DNA of 64,000 nucleotides from Prunella strophiata. Taxonomy: Eukaryota; Chordata; Aves; Passeriformes; Prunellidae. Where the stretch lies: positions 8,507,763-8,571,762 of the forward strand of contig JAZBQD010000013.1 of NCBI GenBank assembly GCA_036583965.1, in the 5' to 3' direction. A program made the position numbers and the translations under genes. This document shows positions 1 through 11,877 of the stretch, piece by piece. The first letter of the stretch is position 1. Every line of letters begins with the position of its first letter. The notes under the pieces were generated by a model that was given only the letters and a program-made list of their open reading frames with translations, did no database searches and had not been told where the DNA came from.

Positions 1-711
1 ACGGTTTAAATACAGGAAGTGAGGATGAGAACATTCTGAGCTATCAGTTTCCTTACCCCCACTCTGTTGAAACTAATCCTAATGGCAGGACACCTTCCTA
101 GCCAAACCATCAGAGCAGCATGAAAGGGGGGAGAAGGGAAGAGGAGAAAGGAGACAGTCCAATGCTTCACCTCCCTCAAAATCACTCACATAACTTGCTG
201 GCTGCTAGGATTTGCTACTGGGATTAGTCAGTATCTGAGCATCCATTCAGCAGCTGTATCCCTCTGGATTACTATATTTCAAGGTGCTATCTGGTTTCTA
301 AGGCAGGTGTAGCCCTGAGCTTATCAAAGGCTGGACTCCTTCAAGTAGGAGATAACAGCATCTACACATAGCCTGGCTTATTTAACACACTGTGTTACCT
401 CTCAGCAAGAGGTCACTTCTAAAAAGAAAATATAAATAACACTTTGTCATTAATATAGAAATGGCACTGGAGCTCAGAAATGCTCCACACCATGTCCCAC
501 ATGGGCTTTGCACACAAATCAGGGCCTGAAGGCTTCAGGCAGGAGGGACAAAGGAGACAATCAAACTGATGTGAACACAGAGGAAGTAGGGGAGGGACTT
601 CTCCACATTACCACTTTTGTGTGTTTGTCAAAGCTTAAAAAAAATTAAGTCCACGAGAATTTGGAGTCTCTGACAAGCTCCGCTTCTCCATCTGGGATCA
701 TCTGGACAGGT
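1..711 (-). other. ZNRF3: ZNRF3 3' UTR, proximal part
   Basis: This stretch follows the stop codon at 712-714 on the minus strand. I see no further coding sequence in it. On the minus strand there is neither an AATAAA nor an ATTAAA hexamer, so the cleavage site is probably left of the window. The content is ordinary, moderately AT-rich sequence without tandem repeats. The assignment depends on the exon 9 call being right. Confidence 0.6.
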
Positions 712-755
712 CTAGTCACTGATTTGGCTTCTCTCCAAGGGATGAGATCCAGCAC
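712..755 (-). CDS. ZNRF3: ZNRF3 exon 9, last coding exon (C-terminal 13 residues and stop)
   Basis: Read on the minus strand, an acceptor (TTTATCCTTCAG) is followed by 44 bases. These finish the Gly codon split by the exon 8 donor (G|GT) and then encode AGSHPLERSQISD and TAG. From what I remember of mammalian ZNRF3, the last exon also adds 13 residues after the same split Gly, with Ser-His at the same third and fourth positions. Phase, length and that dipeptide agree, but the sequence is short and diverged. No alternative acceptor in 1-1770 gave a better match. A cDNA would settle it. Confidence 0.7.
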
Positions 756-1770
756 CTGAAGGATAAAGAAAACTAAGGAACATTGCATCTAGAATATTGC
801 ATACAGTTTTGGGCCCCCAGAACAAGACACTCACTGACTGGAGTTTCACAGAGAGCCAAGATGCTCAGGGGGCTGGAGCACTTGGTGTGAAGAGGATGAG
901 GGATCTGGGCTGCTCAGCCTGCAGTAAAGGCATCCCTAGCAGCTCTGCAATACCTACATGGAGGCTGTCCCAGTGATAAAACCACAGTCTTCACAGACAT
1001 GCATTCTGAACAAGAGGTGAGGAAGTTAAGCTGAAGTGTGAGATGTTCAGACTGGATATAAGGGAAATCTTTTGACCATAATGGCAGTCAAGCACAGCTA
1101 CAGGAGTCCAGAAAGGGACTGCACTCTGTGTCCCTGAAGGTTTATCCAGAGCCTGACTGGATAAATTTGGTTTGACAAATTTAGTCTGGACTCAGAGCAG
1201 GCTCTGCTTTGAGCAGGGGGATTGGACTAGATTATGGCCTGAGGTCCCTTCCATGAACACCCTTTAAAATAACTCTGGCAAGGCAGGTAAGTAATATCCC
1301 CCCCTTTCTGTGAGTGGCTATTTCCCCCCCTTGTCTATGTCCACAGCAGAGACTTTCCCACATATTCTTCTATGGCAATTCCAAGATTTTAACCTTTTTA
1401 AAAAAAAAACCCTTCAGCTTGTCTGTCATCTCTCACAGTGGCATTGCCTGCTTAGGCAACTCACCACAGCTGCCATGACCAGCACAGTGTCCCTTGCTGT
1501 GGGAAATCTGATGAGGGCCCCTCCCCACAAAGGATGAGCATGAAAGCTTTTATAGAGTTAATTAGTAACTTATCATCTTCTCCTCCTCTGGCTATGACCA
1601 AATGAGCACAGGTAACCAGGGAATAATGCTTTAGGGTGAAAGGATTAGTCAATAACCTTGCTCTTATGTGAAGGATGGAGTAACCCTTATGGCTGCAGGT
1701 ACCTAGCTGGCAGTATTTCATACACTAACACAGAAAGGTAGCAAGTAATCAAAAAAAGCACATATGTTAC
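756..1770 (-). other. ZNRF3: ZNRF3 intron 8
   Basis: About 1 kb between the exon 8 donor (CACAG|GTAACA, minus strand) and the exon 9 acceptor. Nearly half of it is a CR1 fragment in antisense orientation to the gene. The remainder holds nothing else I can identify. The open frame at 1461-1721 has no recognisable homology and is not annotated. Confidence 0.7.
775..1257 (+). mobile_element. CR1 LINE fragment (truncated)
   Basis: The stretch follows the familiar 3' part of avian CR1 in order: TTTTGGGCCCCCAGAACAAGA, GGGGGCTGGAGCACTTGG, GGGCTGCTCAGCCTGCAG, then GGATATAAGGGAAATCTTTTG, and finally GGGGGATTGGACTAGAT with GAGGTCCCTTCCA. It is 5'-truncated and diverged, with internal deletions, so it is an old dead copy. 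It lies in intron 8, opposite to the direction of ZNRF3 transcription. CR1 is the dominant LINE of birds and other reptiles, and this placed the window taxonomically. Confidence 0.88.
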
Positions 1771-3517
1771 CTGTGGCCTTTGTGGTCATCATAAGCTTCT
1801 GGGAGTTCAGAGTGGGACTGGGAAAGGGCATTCCAGTTTCCTCCTCCTGAGAGTAGTTCTGCCGCAGGAATGACGTTGCCTCGTAGCACACCTCCCTCTC
1901 GACCTGTACCTCTCCAACACCTTGACAGTGCAGGTAAGTGTCTAGCTCAGGTGTTCCATCCCAGGAGCTACAGCCTCCTATGTGGGTCCCTTGGTGCTCT
2001 GGTGGTAGAATCAGCTCACAGTCTCTGTCTTCAGGAATTATGGGAATGCGTTGACCCAGATCACATACACCCTTACAGCAGTTTGGCAAGGTGTCATCAG
2101 GAAGCGTGTACTGCACATTCACTGCATAGTCTTCTGTATAGCAGCCACCACCTCCACTGCCACTGTTGCTACTACAGGCTACCTGCTTCTCTTCATAGAA
2201 GCAGCAGGGCAACCCCTCATATTTTACCCCATCTGTCCTATGTAAGTGGTCTGAGTTAATACTGTACAAGCCTGGGGTGTTCCCTGACTGTGGTTCAATT
2301 CCTTGGCCACATGTCCCCCACAGTGGAGAGCTAAGGAAGAGTGCACTACAGTCAGCTGTCCCATTGCTAGGCTCCAGGGCAGAGTGCTGGAATTCAAAGC
2401 AGCACGCGCATGCCTGCTCCGAAATCGACCCTGCTATCTCTGGATTCTTCCAGTTCCTTTTAACATCCAAGGCAGCATCAGGAGTGGCCTCAGGTCCTCC
2501 CTCTGAGGTAGTGCCATTTGGATCCCTGTGCTCTAGTGAGGAATTACTGCTATAGTTCATATCCATGCTGCAATTAGACAGTTGGTCCCCTGAGGAAGAA
2601 GCTGGCACAGGCCGGCAGTCAGCACCCACCATCCCATGACTGTGAGCTGCAAGCTCGTCCTGGTGGGGGCCCTCCAAGAGCACAATTGCACCCCTGTTTG
2701 CAGCACCAACCTCACCCACCCGGCAAGGGCTCCTACTGCGGTAAACGTACGGGTCGTAGTCACTGCTCAGAGAGCTGCGGAAGGTGGAGCAGCTCCCGTA
2801 AACCCCCTGGTTACTGACCTCAGTGCAGTCAACCATGGAATCACTGGAGGAGCAGTGGCACTGACCAGAGCTGCTGCTGCTGCTGTCACTCCCAGGGCAG
2901 TCAGCCAAATAGCCACTGCACACTGAGCGGTGACCGTGATAGCAGCTGAAGCTGGAGGTACTGCCGCTCTCCAAGCGGGACGAGGGCATTACGTGTACCA
3001 CAGGAGGGAAAAGCATGCTGCTACCAGGCTGAAAGGCACGGGAAGGACCCTTTGAGGAAATGCCAGCTGGAAGCTGTCCATCTTGCTCAGGGTAACTAAG
3101 GCCTTGGAAGTAGTAGTGCTGATACATGGTCTCGTATCGGGAGAAGCACGCCGCTTTGGAAAAGTTGCGTCCACCGAACTTGGGTCTTCGGAAATTGTGA
3201 GCCTGGAGAGTAAGCCCTGTGCTCCAGGCTGCAGTGATGTGTGTTTAAAGCATGGTCCAAATGAATGGGCTGGTAACTGCGAATATAGGCTGGGGAAGGG
3301 GCTTGGTAGAGGCTCTGCTCTCCGTGTCGCTCGACTGTCAGCAGGGTGATGGGGTTTCCGTGCGGGTCCATGCTCGTGCGAGTGGGATACGCCGTGATCT
3401 GGCTTGCCCTGTGCACTCGGCCCGGGTAGTGCACGGGCAGAATCACCCTCTGCTGCCGGCTGCGCGCGGGGTTCAGGGATTCCAGACAGATTGGAGCTGC
3501 GTTCCCCTTCTTCTGCT
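1771..3517 (-). CDS. ZNRF3: ZNRF3 exon 8, cytoplasmic tail (contains an apparent frameshift)
   Basis: This large exon encodes the region after the RING finger. It opens with EQKKGN, which completes the split Glu codon from exon 7. Conserved landmarks then follow in order: [93 protein letters not shown], a serine run before [52 protein letters not shown] and [11 protein letters not shown]. In the family this tail binds Dishevelled, which recruits the ligase to Frizzled, and carries a Ser-rich phosphorylation region. The acceptor is at 3519-3518 (CATTCAG) and the donor at 1770-1769. The length, 1747 nt, is one base too long for the phases. The extra base maps to the C pair at 3202-3203, where the frame of LEHRAYSP fails to join that of RRPK. 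See findings. Confidence 0.95.
3202..3203 (-). other. ZNRF3: Apparent +1 frameshift in ZNRF3 exon 8
   Basis: Upstream of this point the conserved ZNRF3 frame ends in EHRAYSP; downstream the conserved frame resumes with [16 protein letters not shown] one base later. Dropping one of the two C bases (G on the gene strand) joins the frames as [10 protein letters not shown], close to the mammalian SPAHPFRRPK I recall. Taken literally, the shifted frame runs about 36 more codons and stops near 3096, removing about 480 residues. The intact, conserved downstream frame argues for a base error or a very recent mutation, not a decayed gene. Confidence 0.85.
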
Positions 3518-4338
<821 letters not shown>

Positions 4339-6221
4339 CTACAGGAACAGATGAAGCACCATGAAAATGTGCTTCTTCCTAACAAGTGAATTTTTCACAG
4401 CTTGTTCCTAGTTTTTTCAACCTGGCTATTAAGGAGCAATTCCTAGTCTTGAAGTGCTAAGAAGGAAAAAATGGCATCAAGACAACCAAGAGCACAACAG
4501 CTAGTGCTCAGCTGTCTCTAAAATAATAGTATGCAGGCATCTTAGAGCTCCATGCAGATATAGGACATTTCTTTAGGACACTTTTTGTAGTATGACCCTG
4601 TGACCCAACCCCTTTAAGAAGGCCATCATAAAAGTTTTCCTTTATATATTCAATGAACTTAAAAAAAAGAAATCAAGAGTAATGATGTACCTTTCCTACA
4701 ATTATTTGCAATGGAAAACACTTAGGTAAAAGCAAAACCAATATAGTGTATATGATACTTTTTCCCTTGCCCAGGACTCTTATCCTTCAGCTATGATCTG
4801 TTTACAGGACTTCCTGAGCCTCATGGATATCTCAGAAACCTGTAATAATTTTTTTTTCCAAGTACTGCTCATGTCTCCCCATGAGCTTAGGTTTTCAATT
4901 TCTAACATGCTTTGGCAAGGAGTTCCATGGGGCTACTACCTCCTGGTGGAGAAACACCACACAATTTTGTATTCCCCTGTCCCCAAGTAATCTGGGTCTA
5001 AAGAGTGCTTGCCCACTCAATGATTCAAGGCTTTTTACAGAAACCATTCAAAATATTTGATCATTTTGTGACTACCCTTTCCTGAAGCACCTTCCTTTCC
5101 ATTCTGTATCTATTGTGAGGTGAGGTCAGAAGTACACAGTACTCAAAGTGAGAACATGACTAAACTTACACTGTGGTGTTGATGTTTTCTGTTCAGTTCT
5201 CTAGACTTTCCCATCTCATTTCTAGAATCCTGATTTGCCTTTCTAACTGCCACCAATTTGCTTTCACAAAGCTATCTAAAGCATCAAGATCTTGTTCCTG
5301 AATAGCAGTGCTCAGCTCCCAACCCATCCCTGATATATGTGAAGCTCTTCCCTCTATCACTTCAAGCTGAAGTTCATGCCTGAACTTCCTCTGCTGACAG
5401 TTTCTACAGCCCTTTTGAAGTCCCTGTCTACCTTCATCCTTGCTACTCTGAATAATTTCCCATCAACTAATTTCATTAAACTTTCTATTTGCACCTTGCA
5501 GCACTCAAATATGCAGCTGGTATTTTCTATTGCCTTAAAAATTATGACTCTTTTATGAATCATTTCAAAATAAAATGTCCTCACATAATCTTTCTAATGG
5601 AAGTTGGTAGCTGCAAATATTGACTGCCTCAATTTTATTTCATTAAGGAGCCCATTTTCTATTTCACCCTTTTGTTGCTTCCTCTGGGTAGAACTGTCAT
5701 GGACACCAAGTCTTGACATCAATACACTGATTGTAACTGAGGAGTCAAAAAACTGTTCCTGAACGTTTTGATCTCTCTCTTCCTTCTCCTCCTCTGGTTT
5801 CCCAGCAGTGCTGTGTACTTGACATTAAGACAGGATGCCATCAAATCTTGAAAAAGCAAAACCCTAAGGATATTCCTTACCTCCAACAGAGCTTGAAGGC
5901 ATCATCACCTCAGTGCAGGATTGTCAAAAATACCCAGAGAACCAACTGCTGAGGCAACCCTGCCTTCTTTGTGACTTGCTCTTCAGAAATGCAAGAACAG
6001 TGAAGGCAGCAACTTGCAAATGGGATCCCTCACCTCTCACTTTGCAGCATGGGTTAATTTAGAGCTGCAGGATGCAGCTAAGGCCACATTGGCTGCTCAG
6101 TGTCATCAAACTGACAAGTGGCACCACCTCAGCACAGAATGTCCCCAACAGCCAGCCACGTACCACAGTGCTAAGCCACCTATATTCCCAGCCCATGGTG
6201 AAGAAACCTTTCATCCTTTAC
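4339..6221 (-). other. ZNRF3: ZNRF3 intron 6
   Basis: A 1.9-kb intron splitting the RING finger between its two coding parts. A diverged LINE remnant fills roughly 4790-5560. The rest is unremarkable sequence with no supported gene. Confidence 0.9.
4790..5560 (-). mobile_element. Ancient CR1/L3-like LINE remnant
   Basis: The plus-strand text shows the order of phrases found in the reverse complement of old CR1-type 3' ends: GGCAAGGAGTTCCATGG, ATTGTGAGGTGAGGTCAGAA with ACAGTACTCAAAGTGAG, TGTGGTGTTGATGTTTTCTG, TTCTAGAATCCTGATTTGCC with TTCTAACTGCC, and CATCAAGATCTTGTTCCTGA. Divergence is high, so exact edges and subfamily are uncertain. It sits in intron 6 of ZNRF3, in the same orientation as the gene. 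A repeat-library search would settle the family. Confidence 0.5.
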
Positions 6222-6389
6222 CTCCCCATCAATGTACTTCTCCAAGCAGATGGCACAGTCAGAGGTGGAGCTGCTACTGAGTGTATCCAGTGCTCCACAG
6301 TTACTTTCTCGGTGTCCCTTACTTTTGGACTTAAACTTCCTGGTCTCCATTTTCTCCAGTGCTTGCACTGCAAGCCTGTTCATGGAATT
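6222..6389 (-). CDS. ZNRF3: ZNRF3 exon 6, juxtamembrane segment and first half of RING finger
   Basis: The 168 bases (56 codons, phase 0 at both ends) read [19 protein letters not shown], then a basic Lys/Ser/Arg stretch, [20 protein letters not shown] and YIDGE. CAIC provides the first two zinc ligands of the RING-H2 finger completed by exon 7. The basic region directly follows the membrane span and matches the stop-transfer linker of the family. The acceptor is CATGTAG and the donor GAG|GTAAAG. A long T tract (A tract on the plus strand) lies just beyond the acceptor. Confidence 0.97.
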
Positions 6390-7340
6390 CTACATGAGAA
6401 GAAACAAAATAAAACAAAAAAAAAAAAAAAAAAAAAAAAAAGAAAAAAGAAAAAAAAAAGCCAATGCTGCTGTGTAAGGGACTAGAGTGTAATAGCAGAG
6501 AAACACCACCATAACACATCTTGCAGATCATGTCAGGCCCAAGTGATGTATAATTTCTTAAATTAAACAGAGAAGGCTAATTAGAATTCAGATCAGAAGC
6601 CTCATGGAAAAGAATGTATGCCACATGCAGAAGTGAGAATGATAAACTACTCTGAATTAGAACTGGATGAAGGTGCTGATAAATGGGATACACTGCAACT
6701 TCTCAATTGATAGGCAGCAACTATTCAAGCCAAGACATAAAACTTGGCCAGGAACTTTTTTTTATATTTCAGTATTGATTGTAATGCCCCAATATGCTGT
6801 TACCATCATATTACCTGGAGTAATACTTGAGAAAGGGATTAAAATGAAATATTACAAATTAGCTGTATCATTTCCTCCAGGACAAACTCTGACACCTGGA
6901 ATTTCTCCTAACCAAACTTTTTACCTTGGAAACCCCTCCTATTTCAATAGATGTTACCCTATTGAAAATATTTGTGATTTATTTTCAATCCTCTCCACAA
7001 TACAGCAGCAAGAGTCTGGACTCATTTAGAAGTATACCAGTGCTACTGATAACCTGTGAGCAACCAGAAATGTTCTTTCTTCCCAGTGCCAAAGTGGACT
7101 GCTTCTGTACTGTTTTCATTCCAGGATTTAACTGAACCAACATCATGGGTCAATGTAAATCTCCTTTAAAGATATTTCCAAGTTCTTCCAAAGGCCTACA
7201 CACATGGATAAAACCACACAGCCACCAAGATGGCTATTATAAGTCAGTGGGCTGCACTTCCAAAAGTTGCAAGCACATTTTAGGACAAAGTAAGAGAAGC
7301 TAGCATTCAGCATTTGGTGAATTCCCATTGCTGTTCTTAC
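6390..7340 (-). other. ZNRF3: ZNRF3 intron 5
   Basis: A 951-bp intron. Apart from the A-rich tract at 6411-6459 (T tract in the gene sense) I see no repeat or other feature. The 120-codon open frame at 6667-7029 resembles no family I know and is probably chance. Confidence 0.9.
6411..6459 (+). repeat. Poly(A)-rich tract beside the exon 6 acceptor
   Basis: An uninterrupted run of about 26 A (6416-6441) is followed by more A with a few G. In the gene sense it is a poly(U) tract starting about 26 bases upstream of the exon 6 acceptor. Its length is likely to vary between individuals and to be error-prone in sequencing. Confidence 0.9.
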
Positions 7341-7451
7341 CTGACTACGTCGCTGTTTCAGTTTGATCTTGACAAGAAGAATGAGGCAAACAAGAGACAC
7401 AACCACAAAGAAGGCCAGGAAAATTCCCATATCAAAGTACTCGGTGGGTTG
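7341..7451 (-). CDS. ZNRF3: ZNRF3 exon 5, transmembrane segment
   Basis: The 111 bases (37 codons, phase 0 at both ends) encode QPTEYFD, the hydrophobic span [20 protein letters not shown], and the positive-inside flank [10 protein letters not shown]. This is the single pass that anchors the ligase in the plasma membrane, with the PA ectodomain outside and the RING finger inside. About 20 hydrophobic residues followed by six basic ones in ten fits a type I orientation. The acceptor is TTTTTAAG, a less common AAG form, and the donor CAG|GTAAGA. Confidence 0.97.
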
Positions 7452-8416
7452 CTTAAAAATTAAAACAAAGGTATTATTTTTCCTTCCTTTAGATCATACT
7501 CAAAGCTGTTGTTTCTTTCTCTTTTAATTTCTATGGGGCCATTGCCAAATGTACACAGTCAGAATGGCAGAAATCAGAGTACACATTGTTCTGTTCATTA
7601 ACTGGGATTCTGTGAGACAAAACCTCTGTTTCATATGCCACTGCAAGTGAACAGAATACACAGAATGCCAATCATGAGATATCAGGTTTTCAGTCTCTGA
7701 ATTGCAAGGTCCAGGGTTTTTAACTGAGTGAATCACACCAAATTTTTATAGCTTATTGGGTTGCTTATGCATGTAAGTGATTGAAAAATCAACATTTGTA
7801 TTTTCAAAAAATGGCCCACTTCTCCAATGTATTTCTCAACAGAAACATTCCATTAAAAAAAAAAAAAAAAACAAAAAAACCAAAAAAAAAAAAAAAAAAG
7901 TGGTAACTGAGACATGGTATGGAAGACCTCTAGTTTTGGTCTTCTGTAAACTATATGTAGAGACTGTTAGGAAAAAAAAAATCTAGAAAAACTATTTTAT
8001 ATTACAATTACAAATATCAGATAATCTCATAGTTAATCAGATAATCTCATAATTAATCCATGTTTAAAATACTACACAGAATTATTACTTAACACAGGGC
8101 AAACCACCTTACAAAACTGAACCAATAACTAAGTTACTTAATCAAGAAAAAGGAAAACTTCTACTGTGTGAATTTCTTAGCCATTTATACACTCAAAAGC
8201 ATCCTTCTGACAGACAGCAGATGCCAGTGTGGATTCTATACTTACACCAGGTCCAGCTGCTTTTCCACAGTGCTCAGTTTATTTAGGTCAACAGAATTTC
8301 CCATGTTAATGCACATAAGGAGCATCAGAACATCTTCACCCCCAGTGCAGTGAGCAAGCCCTGCCTGCAGTAACAACAGCACTGTGACAGCCAGAGAAAG
8401 GATCTGAAAGTCTCAC
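7452..8416 (-). other. ZNRF3: ZNRF3 intron 4
   Basis: A 965-bp intron containing an A-rich simple repeat (7855-7899) and a two-copy tandem of a ~21-bp AT-rich motif around 8018-8058 (ATCAGATAATCTCATA). No gene or transposon is evident. Confidence 0.9.
7855..7899 (+). repeat. A-rich simple repeat
   Basis: Nearly pure A with three short C interruptions. It may be a retroposon poly(A) tail or simple slippage; no element body was recognised beside it. Confidence 0.9.
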
Positions 8417-8548
8417 CCGTGGGGGGCGATGCTGAATCCTGGCCCGTGCCACTTTCTGCTTGTTAACTATGTTCATTAGCTTGACAGCATCAGCACCTTT
8501 CACATACACCACTGGTCTCTTCAGAGGGTCCTCTGAGCCCTGGTTCAG
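8417..8548 (-). CDS. ZNRF3: ZNRF3 exon 4, end of PA-type ectodomain
   Basis: The 132 bases (44 codons, phase 0 at both ends) encode [20 protein letters not shown], then [20 protein letters not shown] and RPPR. It is the C-terminal part of the protease-associated-like ectodomain and the stalk leading to the membrane. In the family this ectodomain is the docking surface for the first furin-like repeat of R-spondins. The acceptor is TTGTTCTAG and the donor CGG|GTGAGA. The match to the mammalian sequence is nearly complete. Confidence 0.97.
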
Positions 8549-11500
8549 CTAGAACAAATGAAAAAAAAAAGTAGTCTGCTCAAAAGGCATGTTTCAGGAA
8601 AACCACCTTCCTCCTGAACAATGCAGAGAATGGTTAAGGAGTATGAACATGGAATTGATTTCAAGCACCTACTGTTCTCTTCTAGCACAGGCTTTTAGTT
8701 AAGTGTTCCACAGAATTAAACCTGAATTAAACTTTTGACTTATGCTGCCTTTTTTTTTTTTTTTAATGGACCAAAACTAAGGTTAAGGATAAGCAAATGC
8801 TGTTTCTGAACAGCCACTTTAACTTAGCTGCATCAGGTATCAGTGCAGATATTAATACTGTAATGTTAAACCTCGCAAGTGAAGAATAAAAATCTGCACG
8901 TTCCAAAAAAAATTGTCCCTGCTACAGTTTATCAATATTTCAATTTCAACATTATTAATCCAGAAGTTTCTTCAGCTTTCTGAACAATCTCAGATCAGAG
9001 TCATGTCTTTGAGGCTCTTTGTACCTAGCCAAGATAAGTTAGCAATTTCTGATGTTTAACTCTACAAACTCATTCAAAATTACTTGAGTTCTAGAAACAG
9101 TGAGACCTACTGATTGCAGGATGGGGGGCCTCAAAGACTAAAGCATTTGAGTAGACCACTATAATTCACCCTGAAACTTCCTGCCAGGTCCAGCTATGTT
9201 TTGTCAAAAAGGCCAAATCATAGAATCAGAAAATAATGTGTGTGGGAAGGCATGTCATGAGCCCAACCTCATGGTCAGGCAGGGTCAACTATGACATCAA
9301 ATCAGGCTGCTCACAGCTTTATCCAGTGTAATGCTGAAAACCTTCAAGTGTGGGAATGTCCAACTTCTCTAGGCCAACAAATCCAGAGAGAGTAATAACT
9401 AGACAAGAGAATTGTTCTGTTAAAAATGGCACCAACACAATAAATTCATATAGCTTTATTCTGACTTCCAAGCAAAATACAGTGAGTGCAGAGGCTGATT
9501 GATAGAAACAAGCAATGCACTGACAAGCAGATGGAAATGTACAGGGGAAAGGAATTGAGATGACAGGAATGTGAGCAAACAGAACAAGAGTATCTGAGAT
9601 TAACATATCTGCATTGTTGATAGCTACCTGTTAGTTCTGGCTAAACCATGTAGAAATTACCAGCTGACTGGTCCATCATCCTGATTAAAGAACTCTACTT
9701 AAACTGACCAGATGATTAAAACATATTTCATTGAGACTTTTTAAAACTGATTTTTCCTAGTATTTGACAGATTTTCTGAGAACACTGATCAAACTACTTT
9801 TAGGACAGGTGTCTTGTGATGAGCTAAAAACTAGCTGCAGTATCCAGGGATCCTATGTGTCTACAAGCCTTGCTGGCCTAGGGCCAAATCCAACCACTGT
9901 CCTTCCATTCCCAGGTATATACTCTCTCTCTCTCATGATTTCTTGCTCAAGAGAGCATTCTCCCAGTTCCTCAGTCATTTTTGCACGTTGTCAGACTCTT
10001 GCTAACCATGATACTCTGGGTGCTGTTACTCCTCTTCAAATGTGCAAAAGTAAAAATAGAAACAACTCAGACTTCAGAAAGCACTTCTAAAAGTAAAAGT
10101 TTCATTCTTAATTTACAGCAGAAGATACTCAGATCAATGGGAATAAAACCCATTGAGGCAAAGTTCTTTCATTTGGCACCTAACAAATTATCTGAGGACA
10201 ATTCTTCTAGTCAGGCCTGCCTCCAGTTTCTGTTCATTGACTGGCAGGAAGGACTGCTTTTCATAATACTGCACTCCTCCTTTTCAAAGCAGTCTCCCTT
10301 ATTTGTTCTAGTGCTTGGTAACAAGCATACATGAGAAAACTTCCTAAACAGCACCCCTCAGTGTCTTAGGATATTTCCATTTGAACCAAAGATACTCCAG
10401 ATTACCTCATGTCAGTCTTCCCTCCACTGTTATCTGTCATTGTTTTCCACAATTCCATTATGAGTGCCAAAATGATATTTATTTTAAAGACAAATTACTT
10501 AGCACTCCTGATGTCAAGGGTTCTGAAGACTTTAGATGAGAATCAAAATCCATTAAAAACAAGCATCCAGAGCAGCATGAGAACAGAGCCAATCTAGTAA
10601 CTTTTAGAGTATGAAAGCTGCATCCAGTCATTCCTCTCCTGTTCACCAGTGTTTCCACAGGCTACTGCTCTTTCATCTAGCAGAGCCTACTTACTCTGTC
10701 AGCTACTGCTCTAAGCCATTAACCTTCTTCCTTTTTATTGGTGCACCCAAAATATTCAAACATCCACTAGACTAGTTTCCCAGCTCCTGGGGACAGATGC
10801 ACCCAGCTGATTATTTATAATCAAGCAAGGAAAGCTTTTGTTGCTAGAGGGAAAAGAGCAAGAGACAGTAACTCAACTTCCCAAGTCCAAAGTAGGGTGG
10901 CTGAAAGTAACCAGAAACTGTAACAGAGTTAAAAAATAGAAAAAGACAGATCACATCTTTGTGAAGAATTTTTTCTGTGTAGAAAAAGGGGAAAAAATAT
11001 CCCTGTGAACATTTTCAAGATCAAGGCTGCAACTTTGATGCACATGCAGACCACAGTACTCAAAGCATCCATTGCACAGGATCTTCTGCATTCCTTTGTC
11101 CAACAGATGCTCATTTCAGAATTAAAGCCAGCTTCTTTAATGTAAACATTGATGATCTCCCTTTTCCCCCAAGAAATACAGACTGCATTTAAAAACCTTC
11201 AGCTCCACTTGTTTCTGCTGTAATAGAAACAGCAGTTTTGTTTCAAGACCAAACAGAATTAAACCAAATGCAGACTATTTTTGTGCTTATGTTTCTTCAC
11301 TGAAATAACCCAAAACTGGCTGAAGCATGCTAAAGCCTTTCATAGGGCTATTACCTCACCCACTTCAAATAAAAAGACGAAAGTTATAACAAGACTTGGA
11401 AAAAGAAGAAAAACCCTGCTTGTCCACAAAATACATAGGCAGAAATCATCAGCTGTAAATGAGAAATAAATGGTTATAAGTTTTAAAAAGAAACTTGTTT

Positions 11501-11802
11501 AGAATCAGGTTTGAAAGTTGTTTCACAATCTCAAAAATAGCAGCTGTTCATCAACACTATTGATCACAGGCTGGCTAGGCCAAACATCCTGTGTTTTGTA
11601 CACAGAGCTGGGCAAAGAAAACCTCCTTGATTAGATAATGGGGCCACAAAAAATTTGCCTCCATCCTCTTTCAAAACCGCAATCCCAGACCTGGATTCTG
11701 GATTCTAGCAAAAGCTAGAAGAAAAATCCAACTCCCCACAGTTTTCCCTTTCTACCAGGTTCCCAACACCTGCATTGCCTCCTGCCTGACATTGCTTCAT
11801 AC
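8549..11802 (-). other. ZNRF3: ZNRF3 intron 3
   Basis: A 3.3-kb intron with one diverged CR1 fragment at 9218-9378. The remainder is AT-rich sequence with short T and A runs. No other gene, RNA or repeat is supported. Confidence 0.9.
9218..9378 (-). mobile_element. CR1 LINE 3'-end fragment
   Basis: The plus strand begins TCATAGAATCAGAAAATAAT and continues through CCCAACCTCATGGTCAGGCA, CAGGCTGCTCACAGC, CCTTCAAGTGTGGGAATGTC and CAACTTCTCTAGG. That is the reverse complement of the conserved avian CR1 3' end. It is heavily diverged and truncated, in the same orientation as ZNRF3. Confidence 0.8.
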
Positions 11803-11877
11803 CTGATCAATGGCATCTGGGTTTTCAGAAACATCAAAGATGACCGCTGTGGCTCCTCGCTGCACTGCTCGTTTTGC
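11803..11877 (-). CDS. ZNRF3: ZNRF3 exon 3, PA-type ectodomain
   Basis: The 75 bases (25 codons, phase 0 at both ends) encode [20 protein letters not shown] and DAIDQ. The hydrophobic strand AVIFDV and the NPDAIDQ turn are typical of the protease-associated fold in the RNF43/ZNRF3 ectodomain. The acceptor is TTATTGCAG and the donor CAG|GTATGA. The exon joins exon 2 (ending LGK) and exon 4 (starting LNQGSEDP) in frame. Confidence 0.96.

Noticed and set aside
1452..1496. Possible alternative last exon on the minus strand (CCCACAG acceptor followed by a donor-like GTGAGT)
   Set aside because: The peptide it would add has no likeness to the ZNRF3 C-terminus, while 712-755 matches the expected phase, length and Ser-His pair.
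6667..7029. 120-codon plus-strand frame in intron 5
   Set aside because: No recognisable domain, ordinary intronic composition, and lies between two firmly placed exons on the opposite strand.
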